Shown here: piece after piece, positions 25,297-34,265 of the stretch
How positions within the stretch are numbered: position 1 is the stretch's first letter
Layout: each line of letters opens with the position of its first letter
Origin: an uncultured Flavobacteriaceae bacterium
GTDB lineage: Bacteria; Bacteroidota; Bacteroidia; Flavobacteriales; Flavobacteriaceae
Assembly (NCBI GenBank): GCA_905479625.1
Contig: CAJQNF010000021.1
Span: 1 to 41,432, forward strand
Direction: 5' to 3'
Length of the DNA stretch: 41,432 bases
Translations under genes and position numbers: made by a program
The notes under the pieces: generated by a model
Told to the model about the DNA's origin: nothing
What the model saw: the letters and a program-made list of their open reading frames with translations, nothing else
Databases searched by the model: none

Positions 25297-26112
25297 ATGG
25301 AAATAAACATCAATAGTTTACTCGATCAACTCAGTAATGCTGTCTATACCTACGGACCAAAACTTCTAGGAGGAATTCTGGTTTGGATCATCGGTAGCTT
25401 AATTATTAAAATCCTCATGGGATCATTTTCAAAAATAATGGATAAGAGGGAAACAGATTCCTCGCTGAAGCCTTTTTTATTGAGTTTAACAGGTATCCTT
25501 TTAAAGACCATGCTGGCCATTAGTGTTTTAGGAATGCTCGGTGTTCAGATGACTTCCTTTATAGCTATTCTTGGTGCTGCAGGTCTTGCTGTGGGGATGG
25601 CATTATCAGGGACACTTCAAAATTTTGCAGGAGGTGTTATCATCTTATTGTTTAAGCCTTTTAAAGTGGGCGATTATATTAATGCCCAAGGTCATGCAGG
25701 AATTGTAAAAGAGATTCAGATTTTTAACACCATCTTGTTGGAACTAGACAATAAAACAGTCATCATTCCAAACGGTCCTTTATCAACTGGTTCCATGGTA
25801 AATTATTCAACTGAACCTACAAGAAGGGTTGATTTTACTTTTGGTATTGCTTATGGAGACAGTGTGGATAAAGCGCGTAAAATTCTTTTCCAATTATTTA
25901 AAGAAGACAAACGTATTCTAACTGATCCTGCCTGTTTTGTTGGTTTGTCTGAAATGGCAGACAGTTCTGTCAACCTAACGGCACGAGCTTGGGTAAAAGG
26001 TGAGGATTACTGGGGTGTGTTTTTTGACATTAATGAAAAAACCTATAATGCCTTTAATGCGGAAGGTATCAGTATTCCATTCCCTCAAATGGACGTACAT
26101 CTTCAAAAATAA
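25297..26112 (+). CDS. small-conductance mechanosensitive channel, MscS family
   Basis: 271 residues. Three transmembrane helices are followed by the pore-lining helix with the MscS glycine/alanine pattern (GAAGLAVGMALSGTLQNFAGG), then the beta domain signature PFKVGDYINAQGHAGIVKEI and NKTVIIPNGPLSTG, and a C-terminal alpha/beta domain. It releases solutes on hypo-osmotic shock in the inner membrane. The length is close to E. coli MscS (286). Confidence 0.94.
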   Translation: MEININSLLDQLSNAVYTYGPKLLGGILVWIIGSLIIKILMGSFSKIMDKRETDSSLKPFLLSLTGILLKTMLAISVLGMLGVQMTSFIAILGAAGLAVGMALSGTLQNFAGGVIILLFKPFKVGDYINAQGHAGIVKEIQIFNTILLELDNKTVIIPNGPLSTGSMVNYSTEPTRRVDFTFGIAYGDSVDKARKILFQLFKEDKRILTDPACFVGLSEMADSSVNLTARAWVKGEDYWGVFFDINEKTYNAFNAEGISIPFPQMDVHLQK

Positions 26113-26130
26113 TAGATCTGCTTACTGTAA

Positions 26131-26166
26131 GACCATAAGGGTGAACGCATTTGTTCACCCCAGGTC
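26131..26166. terminator. hairpin between converging mscS-like gene and lhgO
   Basis: GGGTGAAC (26139-26146) pairs with GTTCACCC (26153-26160), and outside them GACC (26131-26134) pairs with GGTC (26163-26166). There is no T-tract. It could slow polymerase from both sides; the right arm includes the lhgO stop codon (26155-26157). Confidence 0.5.
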
Positions 26167-27360
26167 TTCCAGAATTTCATCGGCAATAGCCATACAGGCT
26201 GTAGCCGCAGGAGATGGTGCATTGATCACATGTGTGATACCTTTATTTCTAATGATCTTAAAATCATCGATCATTTGTCCTTGAATCCCAACGGCTTGGG
26301 CCCTGACTCCCGAGCGGGTCGCCACAACATCAGCTTCAGTAATGGAAGGCATCATTCGCTGTAATTCCTTTACAAAAAGTTTTTTTGAAAATGCCCTTCT
26401 GTATTCTTCAATTCCCTTGGCCCAATTTTTCGCGAAAAGCCTTAAAGTTCCTTTATAACTGAGCGCTTGCAGACTGTCTTTCAAATTAAAACTCGTTTTG
26501 GTATATCCTTCCCGTTTAAAGGTGAAAACCGCATTAGGACCGCACTCCACTTCTCCCCCGATCATCGGTGTATAATGAACACCTAAAAATGGATATTTCG
26601 GATCTGGCACTGGATAAATCAAATTATTCACCTTATATTTTGCATGCTCCAGTAGTTGGTAATAATCTCCTCTAAATCCAACAATCTGCATATTGAGCTT
26701 AATGTCATCAATTTTGGCCAATCGATCCGAAAAAAGACCTCCGCAAACTATGACCTTACGGGCCTTGATGGTTTGTTTGTTGGTAAAAATATCGATCTCT
26801 TCACCCCTCCTTTTAAGATCAATGACATTTTCACTGAGAAAAAGCTGATTATCATCATTAGAAACAAGTACAAGTTCCATGAATTTCTTGGCGACCGCTA
26901 CGTAATCAATAATCCCGGCACTTGGCACCCAAATAGCCTTCAAACCTTTGACAGAAGGTTCCAGCGCCTCTATTTCAGCAGCATTAATATGTTTAATTCC
27001 TGGTGTTTTATTTTTGAGCCCGTTATCGAAAATTTCATCCAAAACTTGAACTTCGCGCTCATTTGTAGCAACTATCATTTTACCACATATACGATGAGCA
27101 ATTCCTTGATTCATTGAAAATTCAACCAATTGTTCACGACCTACCCTGCAATTTTCAGCCTTTAGAGATCCCGGTTTATAATAAATACCTGAATGGATCA
27201 CGCCTGAATTTCTTCCCGTCTGATGACTTGCCAAAGAGTTTTCCTTTTCAATAAGGGCAATGGTTTTTCCAGGAAATTTCAAACTTAATTTATAAGCGGT
27301 CGCAGTTCCAACGATGCCACCTCCTATCAAGACAAAATCAAAAGTATTTAAAGCACTCAT
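26155..27360 (-). CDS. lhgO: L-2-hydroxyglutarate oxidase
   Basis: FAD-dependent oxidase/dehydrogenase that converts L-2-hydroxyglutarate to 2-oxoglutarate, a metabolite-repair or lysine-catabolic role. 401 residues: the FAD-binding motif VLIGGGIVGTATAYKL at the N-terminus, SLASHQTGRNSGVIHSGIYY, a central VGFRGDYYQLLEH, and the C-terminal THVINAPSPAATACMAIADEI. I chose the ATG at 27360 because it overlaps the stop of the upstream MFS gene (TGATG) and starts exactly at the Rossmann fold; an upstream in-frame ATG at 27495 would add 45 unrelated residues from inside the MFS gene. Confidence 0.92.
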   Translation of the reverse strand: MSALNTFDFVLIGGGIVGTATAYKLSLKFPGKTIALIEKENSLASHQTGRNSGVIHSGIYYKPGSLKAENCRVGREQLVEFSMNQGIAHRICGKMIVATNEREVQVLDEIFDNGLKNKTPGIKHINAAEIEALEPSVKGLKAIWVPSAGIIDYVAVAKKFMELVLVSNDDNQLFLSENVIDLKRRGEEIDIFTNKQTIKARKVIVCGGLFSDRLAKIDDIKLNMQIVGFRGDYYQLLEHAKYKVNNLIYPVPDPKYPFLGVHYTPMIGGEVECGPNAVFTFKREGYTKTSFNLKDSLQALSYKGTLRLFAKNWAKGIEEYRRAFSKKLFVKELQRMMPSITEADVVATRSGVRAQAVGIQGQMIDDFKIIRNKGITHVINAPSPAATACMAIADEILEDLG

Positions 27361-28664
27361 CAGCGAACATATTTGGTTTTTTTCATAAAACTCAATACGA
27401 CAAAACTGGCAACAAAAAATATACAAAGTAGCAAAATTGACAACCTCATAGAAGCTGTGATCGAGATAGCAAGTCCAAAAATAAAAGTTCCCCAAACAAT
27501 GGCCACTTTTTCAGTAACGTCAAAAAAACTGAAATACGTTGTTGGATCAACCGTGTCTTCTGGTAGTAATTTTGAATAAGTAGATCGGGATAAAGTTTGA
27601 ATGGCTCCCAGAACCAATCCTATAAACCCACTGATCACATAGAACTTCAACTGTACATTAGGATCATCCTTCTCAAGAAAATAAGCACTTAAACTTGCCA
27701 GGGCCCATATAATAATAGTTATTTTCAAAGTTGTGATATTACCGATCTTTTTGGAAAGATTTGAAAACAAATAAGCCCCTGCGATCCCTAATAGCTGAAT
27801 CACTATAATGGTTAAAATCAAACTACTTGTTGATAGTCCAATCTCTGTTTTTCCATAAATCGTGGCAAGTAAAATAATCGATTGTACGCCCACACTATAA
27901 AGAAAAAATGCAATCAAAAAGTTTAGCATTACAGGCTGGTCCTTTAATTCACCAACAACTTTTTTTAGTTCCTCATAACCCTTAAAAATATAATTCCGTT
28001 TCTGCCTTTGTCTCTCTATTCCGTCAGGGAGTTTTTTAAAAGTAATCTGTGCAAATCCCATCCACCAGACACCAACGGTCAAAAAGGAAATCCGAGGTGC
28101 CATTCCTGGTTCTGTGATCCCATACCACTCTGGTTTCATTACCATCGTTAAATTAAAAATCAAAAGAATCACCGATCCTATATAACCATAAATAAACCCT
28201 AAAGCACTTACCTGATCCTGCTGATCACTATAAGCTACTTCCGGTAAATAGGCATTATAAAAAACCAGACTTCCCCAAAATCCAACGCTGGCCAAGACAG
28301 AAAAAACGATTCCAATCCATAATGTATCAATGCCTTCAAAGAAAAATAAACTAATTACGCTTATAGAACCTAAATAACAGAAAAACTGCATATATGTTTT
28401 CTTATTCCCTGCATAATCAGCGATCCCTGAAAGTAATGGCGAAATAAAAGCTACAATAAGGAATGAGAAAGACAAAGCGTAGGTATAAAGGGATGTGTTA
28501 TTAAACTGCATACCCAGAAAACTAACCATGCCACTTTCTGTTTGTGTTACCGTTTCATAATAAATTGGAAATATCGCGGTGCTAATAACGAGAGAATATA
28601 CGGAGTTCGCCCAATCGTAAAATGCCCAACCATGGGTGAGCTTTTTATCTCCTTTTTGGAGCAT
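27360..28664 (-). CDS. MFS transporter, UMF1/Atg22-like family
   Basis: 434 residues with about 12 hydrophobic helices. It begins KLTHGWAFYDWANSVYSLVISTAIFPIYYE, the hallmark start of the UMF1 family, which is related to vacuolar effluxer Atg22 proteins. Further motifs are LSFSFLIVAFISPLLSGIADYAGNKK and GLVLGAIQTLSRSTYSKLLPE. The substrate is unknown. Translational coupling to lhgO suggests a link to organic-acid or amino-acid turnover, but that is only suggestive. Confidence 0.88.
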   Translation of the reverse strand: MLQKGDKKLTHGWAFYDWANSVYSLVISTAIFPIYYETVTQTESGMVSFLGMQFNNTSLYTYALSFSFLIVAFISPLLSGIADYAGNKKTYMQFFCYLGSISVISLFFFEGIDTLWIGIVFSVLASVGFWGSLVFYNAYLPEVAYSDQQDQVSALGFIYGYIGSVILLIFNLTMVMKPEWYGITEPGMAPRISFLTVGVWWMGFAQITFKKLPDGIERQRQKRNYIFKGYEELKKVVGELKDQPVMLNFLIAFFLYSVGVQSIILLATIYGKTEIGLSTSSLILTIIVIQLLGIAGAYLFSNLSKKIGNITTLKITIIIWALASLSAYFLEKDDPNVQLKFYVISGFIGLVLGAIQTLSRSTYSKLLPEDTVDPTTYFSFFDVTEKVAIVWGTFIFGLAISITASMRLSILLLCIFFVASFVVLSFMKKTKYVR

Positions 28665-28872
28665 AGGTTGCTAGTTTAGAATTTTCGAACGTCAATGTAC
28701 AATTTTAAATCTTTTATAGAATGATGAAATCCATAAATGAGTAATTTTATTTCCATCTTAAAATGGTTAGATTTGCGGGGCTTATAAAGATCAGTATAAC
28801 CGGTGCTGAAAAAAATTTATTTGGAGTTAGCAGAAATAAAAGCTTATTATCTAAATTTATAAAAAAGAAAAG

Positions 28873-29739
28873 TTGTCCAAGAAAAAATCACCATCAAGAA
28901 ACCACAATTCCTTTGTCATCCCAAAGCATCTTATTCTTTTCGGGAAAATACTTCAATTCTTATCGAGCCGCGTGGCAACTTTATATGTGGTGAAATTATT
29001 CTCGACTCCAGTAAAATTTGCTGCTCCTGAGAGGGAGCTTGCCATGAGAAATAGTGCCAAAAAAGAAACTATTATAATCCCTGGGTGCAAAGCTGAGGTT
29101 GAGATGTATATCTACGGTTATTCCAAAAGAAAGGTGTTATTAGTGCATGGTTGGGCAGGAAGAGGAACCCAGCTATTTCAAATAGCAGATAAGGTTCTGG
29201 AAAACAGGATGATGGTGATAAGTTTTGATGGTCCTGCACACGGCCTTTCCTCAGGAAAAAGAACCAATATGATGGAGTTCCATGAAACCCTCCATGAGGT
29301 GAATAAAAAATATGGCCCTTTTGATGTAGCCATTGGACATTCTTTTGGTGCTATGTCACTGATCAACGCAGTAGCTGACGGCTTAAAAGTTGAGAAACTA
29401 GTCGTCATTGGAGCCGACAATTCTATTCCTAAGATATTTCAATATTTTGTAAAAAAAATGGAGTTAAAACCTACCATAGCTCAGAAAATGGAAAAACTAT
29501 TTGAGCAGAAATTCAAAACCAAATTGGATACTCTCACCTCTGAACACAAGGCTGGCAAAATAGATATTCCTACTTTGGTCATCCATGACAGTGACGATAA
29601 ATATGTGAATGTAAGTAGTGCCGTTTCTATACGTCAAAGTTTAAAAAATGGTGAGTTACTTATTACAAAAGGACTAGGTCATCATAAAATATTTAAAGAC
29701 AATTTTGTCATTCAAAGAATTATAGATTTCATCAAATGA
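28873..29739 (+). CDS. alpha/beta hydrolase
   Basis: 288 residues from a TTG start (no in-frame ATG exists between the upstream stop at 28852 and residue 58). The fold is clear: LLVHGWAGRGTQ (oxyanion loop), DVAIGHSFGAM with nucleophile Ser157, the acid in IHDSDDKYV and the His in GLGHHKIF. The exact substrate is unknown. A -7-like TAGATTTG lies at 28768-28775. Its stop overlaps the ATG of msrB (ATGA), so they are co-translated. Confidence 0.85.
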   Translation: MSKKKSPSRNHNSFVIPKHLILFGKILQFLSSRVATLYVVKLFSTPVKFAAPERELAMRNSAKKETIIIPGCKAEVEMYIYGYSKRKVLLVHGWAGRGTQLFQIADKVLENRMMVISFDGPAHGLSSGKRTNMMEFHETLHEVNKKYGPFDVAIGHSFGAMSLINAVADGLKVEKLVVIGADNSIPKIFQYFVKKMELKPTIAQKMEKLFEQKFKTKLDTLTSEHKAGKIDIPTLVIHDSDDKYVNVSSAVSIRQSLKNGELLITKGLGHHKIFKDNFVIQRIIDFIK

Positions 29740-30206
29740 AAGCATTAGCAATTTTAATATTGATTTTATTAAGCCCTGTAATTACAGCTCAAGAAAACAC
29801 TAGTATGAAGAAAAAAGTAAATAAAACAGACGAGGAGTGGAAAGAGGTTTTAAGTGCACAAGAATATTATGTGCTCAGAGAGAAAGGAACAGATCGCCCT
29901 GGTGATGGTGGTTATACCAAACACTTCGAAAAAGGAACCTATCACTGTGCAGCCTGTGATGCACAACTTTTTGAGTCCGGGACCAAATATGAATCCCATT
30001 GTGGATGGCCATCTTTTGATGACTCAATAGAAGGATCTGTTGAATTTATTTTGGATAAAACCCATGGTATGATTAGAACTGAGATCATTTGTACGAATTG
30101 CGAAGGACATCTGGGGCATATATTTGATGATGGTCCTGCTGAAACAACGGGAAAACGCTACTGTGTGAATACTACTTCTATCCGATTTGAAAAATCAAAG
30201 AGTTAA
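29736..30206 (+). CDS. msrB: peptide methionine (R)-S-oxide reductase MsrB, exported form
   Basis: 156 residues with an N-terminal signal peptide (LAILILILLSPVITAQ), so it probably repairs oxidised methionine in the periplasm. Zinc ligands Cys71/Cys74 (CAAC) and Cys119/Cys122 (CTNC), the motif HCGWPSF, and the catalytic Cys143 in RYCVNTTSIRF are all present. No MsrA is adjacent; the enzyme is coupled to the hydrolase upstream. Confidence 0.95.
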   Translation: MKALAILILILLSPVITAQENTSMKKKVNKTDEEWKEVLSAQEYYVLREKGTDRPGDGGYTKHFEKGTYHCAACDAQLFESGTKYESHCGWPSFDDSIEGSVEFILDKTHGMIRTEIICTNCEGHLGHIFDDGPAETTGKRYCVNTTSIRFEKSKS

Positions 30207-30251
30207 TAAATTATACAAGCCATTCTTAACAAAATCTTATTTGTAATTTAT

Positions 30252-30259
30252 TATCTTTG
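30252..30259 (+). promoter_or_regulatory. -7 promoter element of ffh
   Basis: TATCTTTG fits TAnnTTTG and lies 43 nt before the ffh ATG. No -33 box at the ideal spacing was seen. Confidence 0.45.
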
Positions 30260-30302
30260 CCTGCTGTAATTAGCAGCAATTTATATAATAGGATAAGAAA
30301 TT

Positions 30303-31631
30303 ATGTTCAATAATTTAAGTGATAAATTAGATAAAGCTTTTCATGTTCTTAAAGGGCATGGAAGTATAACTGAGATCAATGTAGCGGAGACCTTAAAAGA
30401 GGTCAGAAGGGCTTTATTAGATGCCGATGTCAACTTTAAAATCGCTAAAAAATTTACAAATACTGTAAAGGAAAAAGCGATGGGTCAGGATGTGTTAACC
30501 ACCCTTAACCCCGGCCAGTTAATGGTAAAGATCGTTAAAGACGAACTTACCGAATTAATGGGGGGTGATACCGTTGGAATTAACTTGAAGGGGGCTCCTA
30601 CCGTGATCCTTATGTCGGGCCTTCAGGGTTCTGGTAAAACAACTTTTTCTGGGAAATTGGCTAATTTCTTAAAGACCAAGAAAAACAAACAGGTATTGTT
30701 GGTAGGGTGTGACGTGTATCGTCCTGCGGCCATCAATCAGTTAAAGGTTGTTGGAGAACAAGTTGGGGTTGAAGTATATGCCGAAGAAGGCAATATGAAC
30801 CCGGTAGTCATTGCCGAGAATGCAGTGAAACATGCAAAATCTACGGGTAAAAACGTAGTCATTATCGATACAGCCGGTCGTTTGGCCGTAGATGAGGAAA
30901 TGATGAAGGAGATCTCCAACATTCATAAATCAGTAGCACCACAGGAAACTCTTTTTGTAGTTGATTCCATGACAGGTCAGGATGCGGTAAATACAGCCAA
31001 GTCTTTTAATGATATTCTTAACTTTGACGGAGTTGTATTAACCAAACTGGATGGAGATACACGGGGTGGAGCTGCGATCTCGATTAAATCAGTCGTGAAC
31101 AAGCCCATTAAGTTTATAGGAACTGGTGAAAAAATGGAGGCCATTGACGTATTCCACCCGGATCGTATGGCTGAAAGGATCCTGGGAATGGGTGATGTGG
31201 TTTCTCTTGTGGAGAGAGCTCAGGAACAATATGATGAGGAAGAAGCAAGAAAAATTCAGAAGAAGATCGCAAAAAATCAGTTCGGATTTGATGATTTCTT
31301 GAAACAAATCCAGCAGATCAAAAAAATGGGAAACATGAAGGATCTTGTTGGTATGATACCAGGAGCTGGAAAAATGATGAAAGATGTGGACATCGATGAC
31401 GATGCGTTTAAGGGTATTGAAGCCATCATTCATTCTATGACCCCGGCAGAAAGAAGTACACCAGCCATGATCAATGCAAGCAGAAAAAAAAGAATAGCCA
31501 AAGGATCCGGTACCAATGTTCAGGAAGTCAATCAATTGATGAAACAGTTTAATCAAATGAGTAAAATGATGAAAATGATGCAAGGCGGTGGTGGCAAAAA
31601 AATGATGCAAATGATGAAAGGAATGCAGTAA
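30303..31631 (+). CDS. ffh: signal recognition particle protein Ffh
   Basis: GTPase that, with 4.5S RNA, brings nascent membrane proteins to the translocon via FtsY. 442 residues: N domain, G domain with P-loop GLQGSGKTT (106-114), DTAGR and TKLDGDTRGGAA, then the methionine-rich M domain with MIPGAGKMM and a C-terminal Met/Gly/Lys tail (MMKMMQGGGGKKMMQMMKG). The length and all G motifs are intact. Confidence 0.97.
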   Translation: MFNNLSDKLDKAFHVLKGHGSITEINVAETLKEVRRALLDADVNFKIAKKFTNTVKEKAMGQDVLTTLNPGQLMVKIVKDELTELMGGDTVGINLKGAPTVILMSGLQGSGKTTFSGKLANFLKTKKNKQVLLVGCDVYRPAAINQLKVVGEQVGVEVYAEEGNMNPVVIAENAVKHAKSTGKNVVIIDTAGRLAVDEEMMKEISNIHKSVAPQETLFVVDSMTGQDAVNTAKSFNDILNFDGVVLTKLDGDTRGGAAISIKSVVNKPIKFIGTGEKMEAIDVFHPDRMAERILGMGDVVSLVERAQEQYDEEEARKIQKKIAKNQFGFDDFLKQIQQIKKMGNMKDLVGMIPGAGKMMKDVDIDDDAFKGIEAIIHSMTPAERSTPAMINASRKKRIAKGSGTNVQEVNQLMKQFNQMSKMMKMMQGGGGKKMMQMMKGMQ

Positions 31632-31694
31632 CAGCTTCCTTTTATGCAACTGACGTTGTAGAAATTTTTATTAAAATTCTTAATCTAACAGATC

Positions 31695-32573
31695 ATGATC
31701 ATACTGGATGGTAAAAAAACCTCTGACATTATTAAAGACGAAATCGCTGTAGCTGTTACCAAACGAAAGGAAGCTGGATTAAAAACGCCTCATCTCGCCG
31801 CGATCATTGTTGGAAGCGACGGAGCCAGTATGACTTATGTGAGTAGTAAAGTGAAGTCCTGTCAAAAAGTAGGTTTTAATTCTACACTTATCGATCTTCC
31901 GGAAGATACAACAGAAGAGCAGTTATTGCATGAGATCCAAGATCTTAACAAGGATAAGGATATAGATGGGTTTATTGTACAGCTTCCCTTGCCCAAACAA
32001 ATAGATGAACAAAAGGTGCTTATGGCGGTTGATCCCAATAAGGATGTAGATGGTTTTCATCCTGTCAATGTAGGTAAAATGACCCTTGATCTGCCTTCGT
32101 TTTTACCTGCTACACCCTATGGTATACTTGAATTACTGGAAAGATATGAGGTGGAAACCTCAGGGAAAAATGTAGTTGTGATCGGAAGAAGTCATATTGT
32201 AGGCAGACCGATGAGTATTTTATTAAGTCAAAAAAGAAAAGTGGGTAATGCAACTGTGACCATAGCACATAGCCGTACCAAGGATTTGGCTTCCATTACC
32301 AGAGAAGCTGATATCGTAGTAGCTGCTCTTGGAATTGCTGAGTTTTTGACCGGAGATATGGTCAAAGAAGGCGCCACTATTATTGATGTGGGTATTACCA
32401 GAGTTAAGGATGATTCGAAAAAAAGAGGGTATCGTTTGGCAGGTGATGTCGACTTTGAATCTGTGAGTAAAAAAGCTGCCTTTATAACACCCGTTCCCGG
32501 AGGTGTTGGTCCAATGACTATCGCGATGCTGTTGAAAAACACACTGCAAGCCTGCGAACAAAGAGATGCTTAA
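31695..32573 (+). CDS. folD: bifunctional methylenetetrahydrofolate dehydrogenase/cyclohydrolase
   Basis: Interconverts 5,10-methylene-, methenyl- and 10-formyl-tetrahydrofolate for purine and one-carbon supply. 292 residues: the catalytic Lys motif YVSSKVKSCQKVG, DGFIVQLPLPKQID, the NADP site VVIGRSHIVGRPMSILL and the C-terminal PVPGGVGPMTIAMLLKNT. It lies 63 bp downstream of ffh on the same strand. Confidence 0.96.
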   Translation: MIILDGKKTSDIIKDEIAVAVTKRKEAGLKTPHLAAIIVGSDGASMTYVSSKVKSCQKVGFNSTLIDLPEDTTEEQLLHEIQDLNKDKDIDGFIVQLPLPKQIDEQKVLMAVDPNKDVDGFHPVNVGKMTLDLPSFLPATPYGILELLERYEVETSGKNVVVIGRSHIVGRPMSILLSQKRKVGNATVTIAHSRTKDLASITREADIVVAALGIAEFLTGDMVKEGATIIDVGITRVKDDSKKRGYRLAGDVDFESVSKKAAFITPVPGGVGPMTIAMLLKNTLQACEQRDA

Positions 32574-32621
32574 GTCCTTCCGATACTCAATATATAGTAG
32601 GGAAAGTTTTCCAATGAATTA

Positions 32622-32984
32622 TTAAAGATCTTCTCTGTTGGCGAGATCAAATTGAAAGGGAGGCCTGCAAATAGCAATATATTCGCAAGGCTCTTCAAAT
32701 GGATTTGAATATTGTACTCTGGTTCCTTTAGCAATTTTTATTGATTGTCCGGCTTCCAAGATGACTTCATCATTTTCAATCATAAACTTTTTCTTTCCTT
32801 TGATGACATAAGTAAACTCGTCAAATTCTGGCGTTTGAAAAGGTTCACTCCAGCCTGGGGGAGCGATCATATGAGCCAAACTGAGGTCTGCTTCAATACT
32901 GGCCAGTCCAAAATGTTCTTCAATGAGCTTACCATCATCAGTAGGAACTACAAAGGGAGCCCGCTGTACCTTATAATTTTTCAT
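32622..32984 (-). CDS. single-domain cupin protein
   Basis: 120 residues forming a small beta-barrel: MIAPPGWSEPFQTPEFDEFTYVIKGKKKF, then LEAGQSIKIAKGTRVQYSNP. The first motif has lost the usual His-x-His metal pair, so metal-dependent catalysis is doubtful. It may be a binding or regulatory cupin. Its 5' end overlaps the 3' end of the flavin-binding gene by 14 bp on the same strand. Confidence 0.78.
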   Translation of the reverse strand: MKNYKVQRAPFVVPTDDGKLIEEHFGLASIEADLSLAHMIAPPGWSEPFQTPEFDEFTYVIKGKKKFMIENDEVILEAGQSIKIAKGTRVQYSNPFEEPCEYIAICRPPFQFDLANREDL

Positions 32985-33624
32985 CTTTTATGTTTAAAAC
33001 ACTTTGTGAAATTCTAGTATCTTTCTTCAATAAAGGGTCTGAAATAGGGGTGCCATATGTCCTTTCAATAGGAACAAGGCCAGCCCAAATATCCAGTTCA
33101 TAATCAACTTTATCATCTCCTACACCTTCATTTCTGATCTTTGCAGATCCTTCACCGATGGAAAACTTCAACACTTTGGTGACGTTTAATTCCTTTTGGT
33201 TAGGCTGTCTTACCTCTTCCCATCGGTCTTTTAGTATTTGATCAGAAATAATGTGCAGTGCCTCAATCTTTTCTGCCTGATCTTCAACTAATTCAGCTCG
33301 ACCAAATAGCGTAACCGATTCGTAATTTAAGGAATGATGAAAGGCCGATCTTGCGAGCACCAAAGCATTGGTTCGGGTCACATTGAGTGATAAATTTATT
33401 CCTCCTTCAAGAGACTGCAGCATCCTGCTCACATTGGCTCCATGAAAATATAAAGTATCGTTTTTTCGACCATATATAGTCGGTATGACTACCGGATGCT
33501 CCTTATGAACAAATCCTATCTGACAAATAAACTCCTTATCCAGAATTCTGTTTATGGTAGCAGCATCATAGGCTCCCCTTTTGGGAATTCTCTTTACTTT
33601 AGATCGATCTGTTTTCATAACCAT
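32971..33624 (-). CDS. pyridoxamine 5'-phosphate oxidase-like flavin-binding protein (NimA-type)
   Basis: 217 residues of the split-barrel flavin-binding superfamily. The N-terminal KRIPKRGAYDAATINRILDKEF and FVHKEHPVVIPTIYGRKNDTLYFHGA, with SRMLQ soon after, are the hallmark of the NimA-like group (5-nitroimidazole-resistance-related), and ITLN-type strands follow. It probably binds FMN or heme; no specific reaction can be assigned. It is co-transcribed with the cupin. Confidence 0.82.
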   Translation of the reverse strand: MVMKTDRSKVKRIPKRGAYDAATINRILDKEFICQIGFVHKEHPVVIPTIYGRKNDTLYFHGANVSRMLQSLEGGINLSLNVTRTNALVLARSAFHHSLNYESVTLFGRAELVEDQAEKIEALHIISDQILKDRWEEVRQPNQKELNVTKVLKFSIGEGSAKIRNEGVGDDKVDYELDIWAGLVPIERTYGTPISDPLLKKDTRISQSVLNIKDEKL

Positions 33625-33645
33625 AAAATATAATAAGGTAACTCC

Positions 33646-34179
33646 TTATTCAAACCACAAGCTGATGTACATGATACTGGCCTCATCCGGGATCCTACCC
33701 TGATTGATCTTTCCCATGTCAAATTCGTCGAGATTTAAATCTTGTTTGTTCAATGAAATCGTAGCATTGAGCTCGTTAACAAATAAGATGGCCGCACTAA
33801 AAGATGGCTCAATTTTATCTATTGAATAATTATCAACGACATCTTTAAAAGTAGCGTTGGTAGAAATCCCCTTTTCGGTTGTGTACTGGCTACTGTAAAT
33901 TTTTACAAGTTCCAATCCCTTGATCGAATCATTACGAACCCGTGGTATAAAAATTAATGAAGGTTTCCCTCCAACGCCAAACACTCTGTATTCACGCATG
34001 ATTTCTGACTGTGAAGTAAACTTTTCGACAGAGTCATTCTTAAAGATCTTGTCAAGTTCCTCGATAGTTGTGTTTTTATTTATTATCCCCAACTGATTTT
34101 TCATGATGAGTGTATCCTTATCCTGACCACATTGTATCAAGATCATTGATAGTAAAAAGAAACCAATTAACTTTTTCAT
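33646..34179 (-). CDS. lipoprotein of unknown function
   Basis: 177 residues with a lipoprotein signal: hydrophobic LIGFFLLSMILI followed by QCGQ, with lipidation Cys17. The rest is a mixed alpha/beta domain with no recognised family. No metal site or catalytic motif is visible. It lies between the flavin-binding protein and the HerA-like ATPase, all on the minus strand, with gaps of 21 and 86 bp. Confidence 0.65.
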   Translation of the reverse strand: MKKLIGFFLLSMILIQCGQDKDTLIMKNQLGIINKNTTIEELDKIFKNDSVEKFTSQSEIMREYRVFGVGGKPSLIFIPRVRNDSIKGLELVKIYSSQYTTEKGISTNATFKDVVDNYSIDKIEPSFSAAILFVNELNATISLNKQDLNLDEFDMGKINQGRIPDEASIMYISLWFE

Positions 34180-34265
34180 CTTTTTTTATTTATTTTTTTG
34201 ACTGCCCGCAATATATAGACACATTTCAAATTCTACAAATTTTAATTTCAATTTGCCTTGCAACA

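Noticed and set aside
28763-28993. ATG-started frame upstream of the alpha/beta hydrolase
   Set aside because: It overlaps the hydrolase N-terminus in another frame, and its start lies inside or next to a -7-like element; the hydrolase frame has all fold motifs.
31089-31649. Long open frame antisense to ffh, rich in His and Leu
   Set aside because: It is the complement of the Met/Lys-rich M domain of Ffh; its composition is explained by that.
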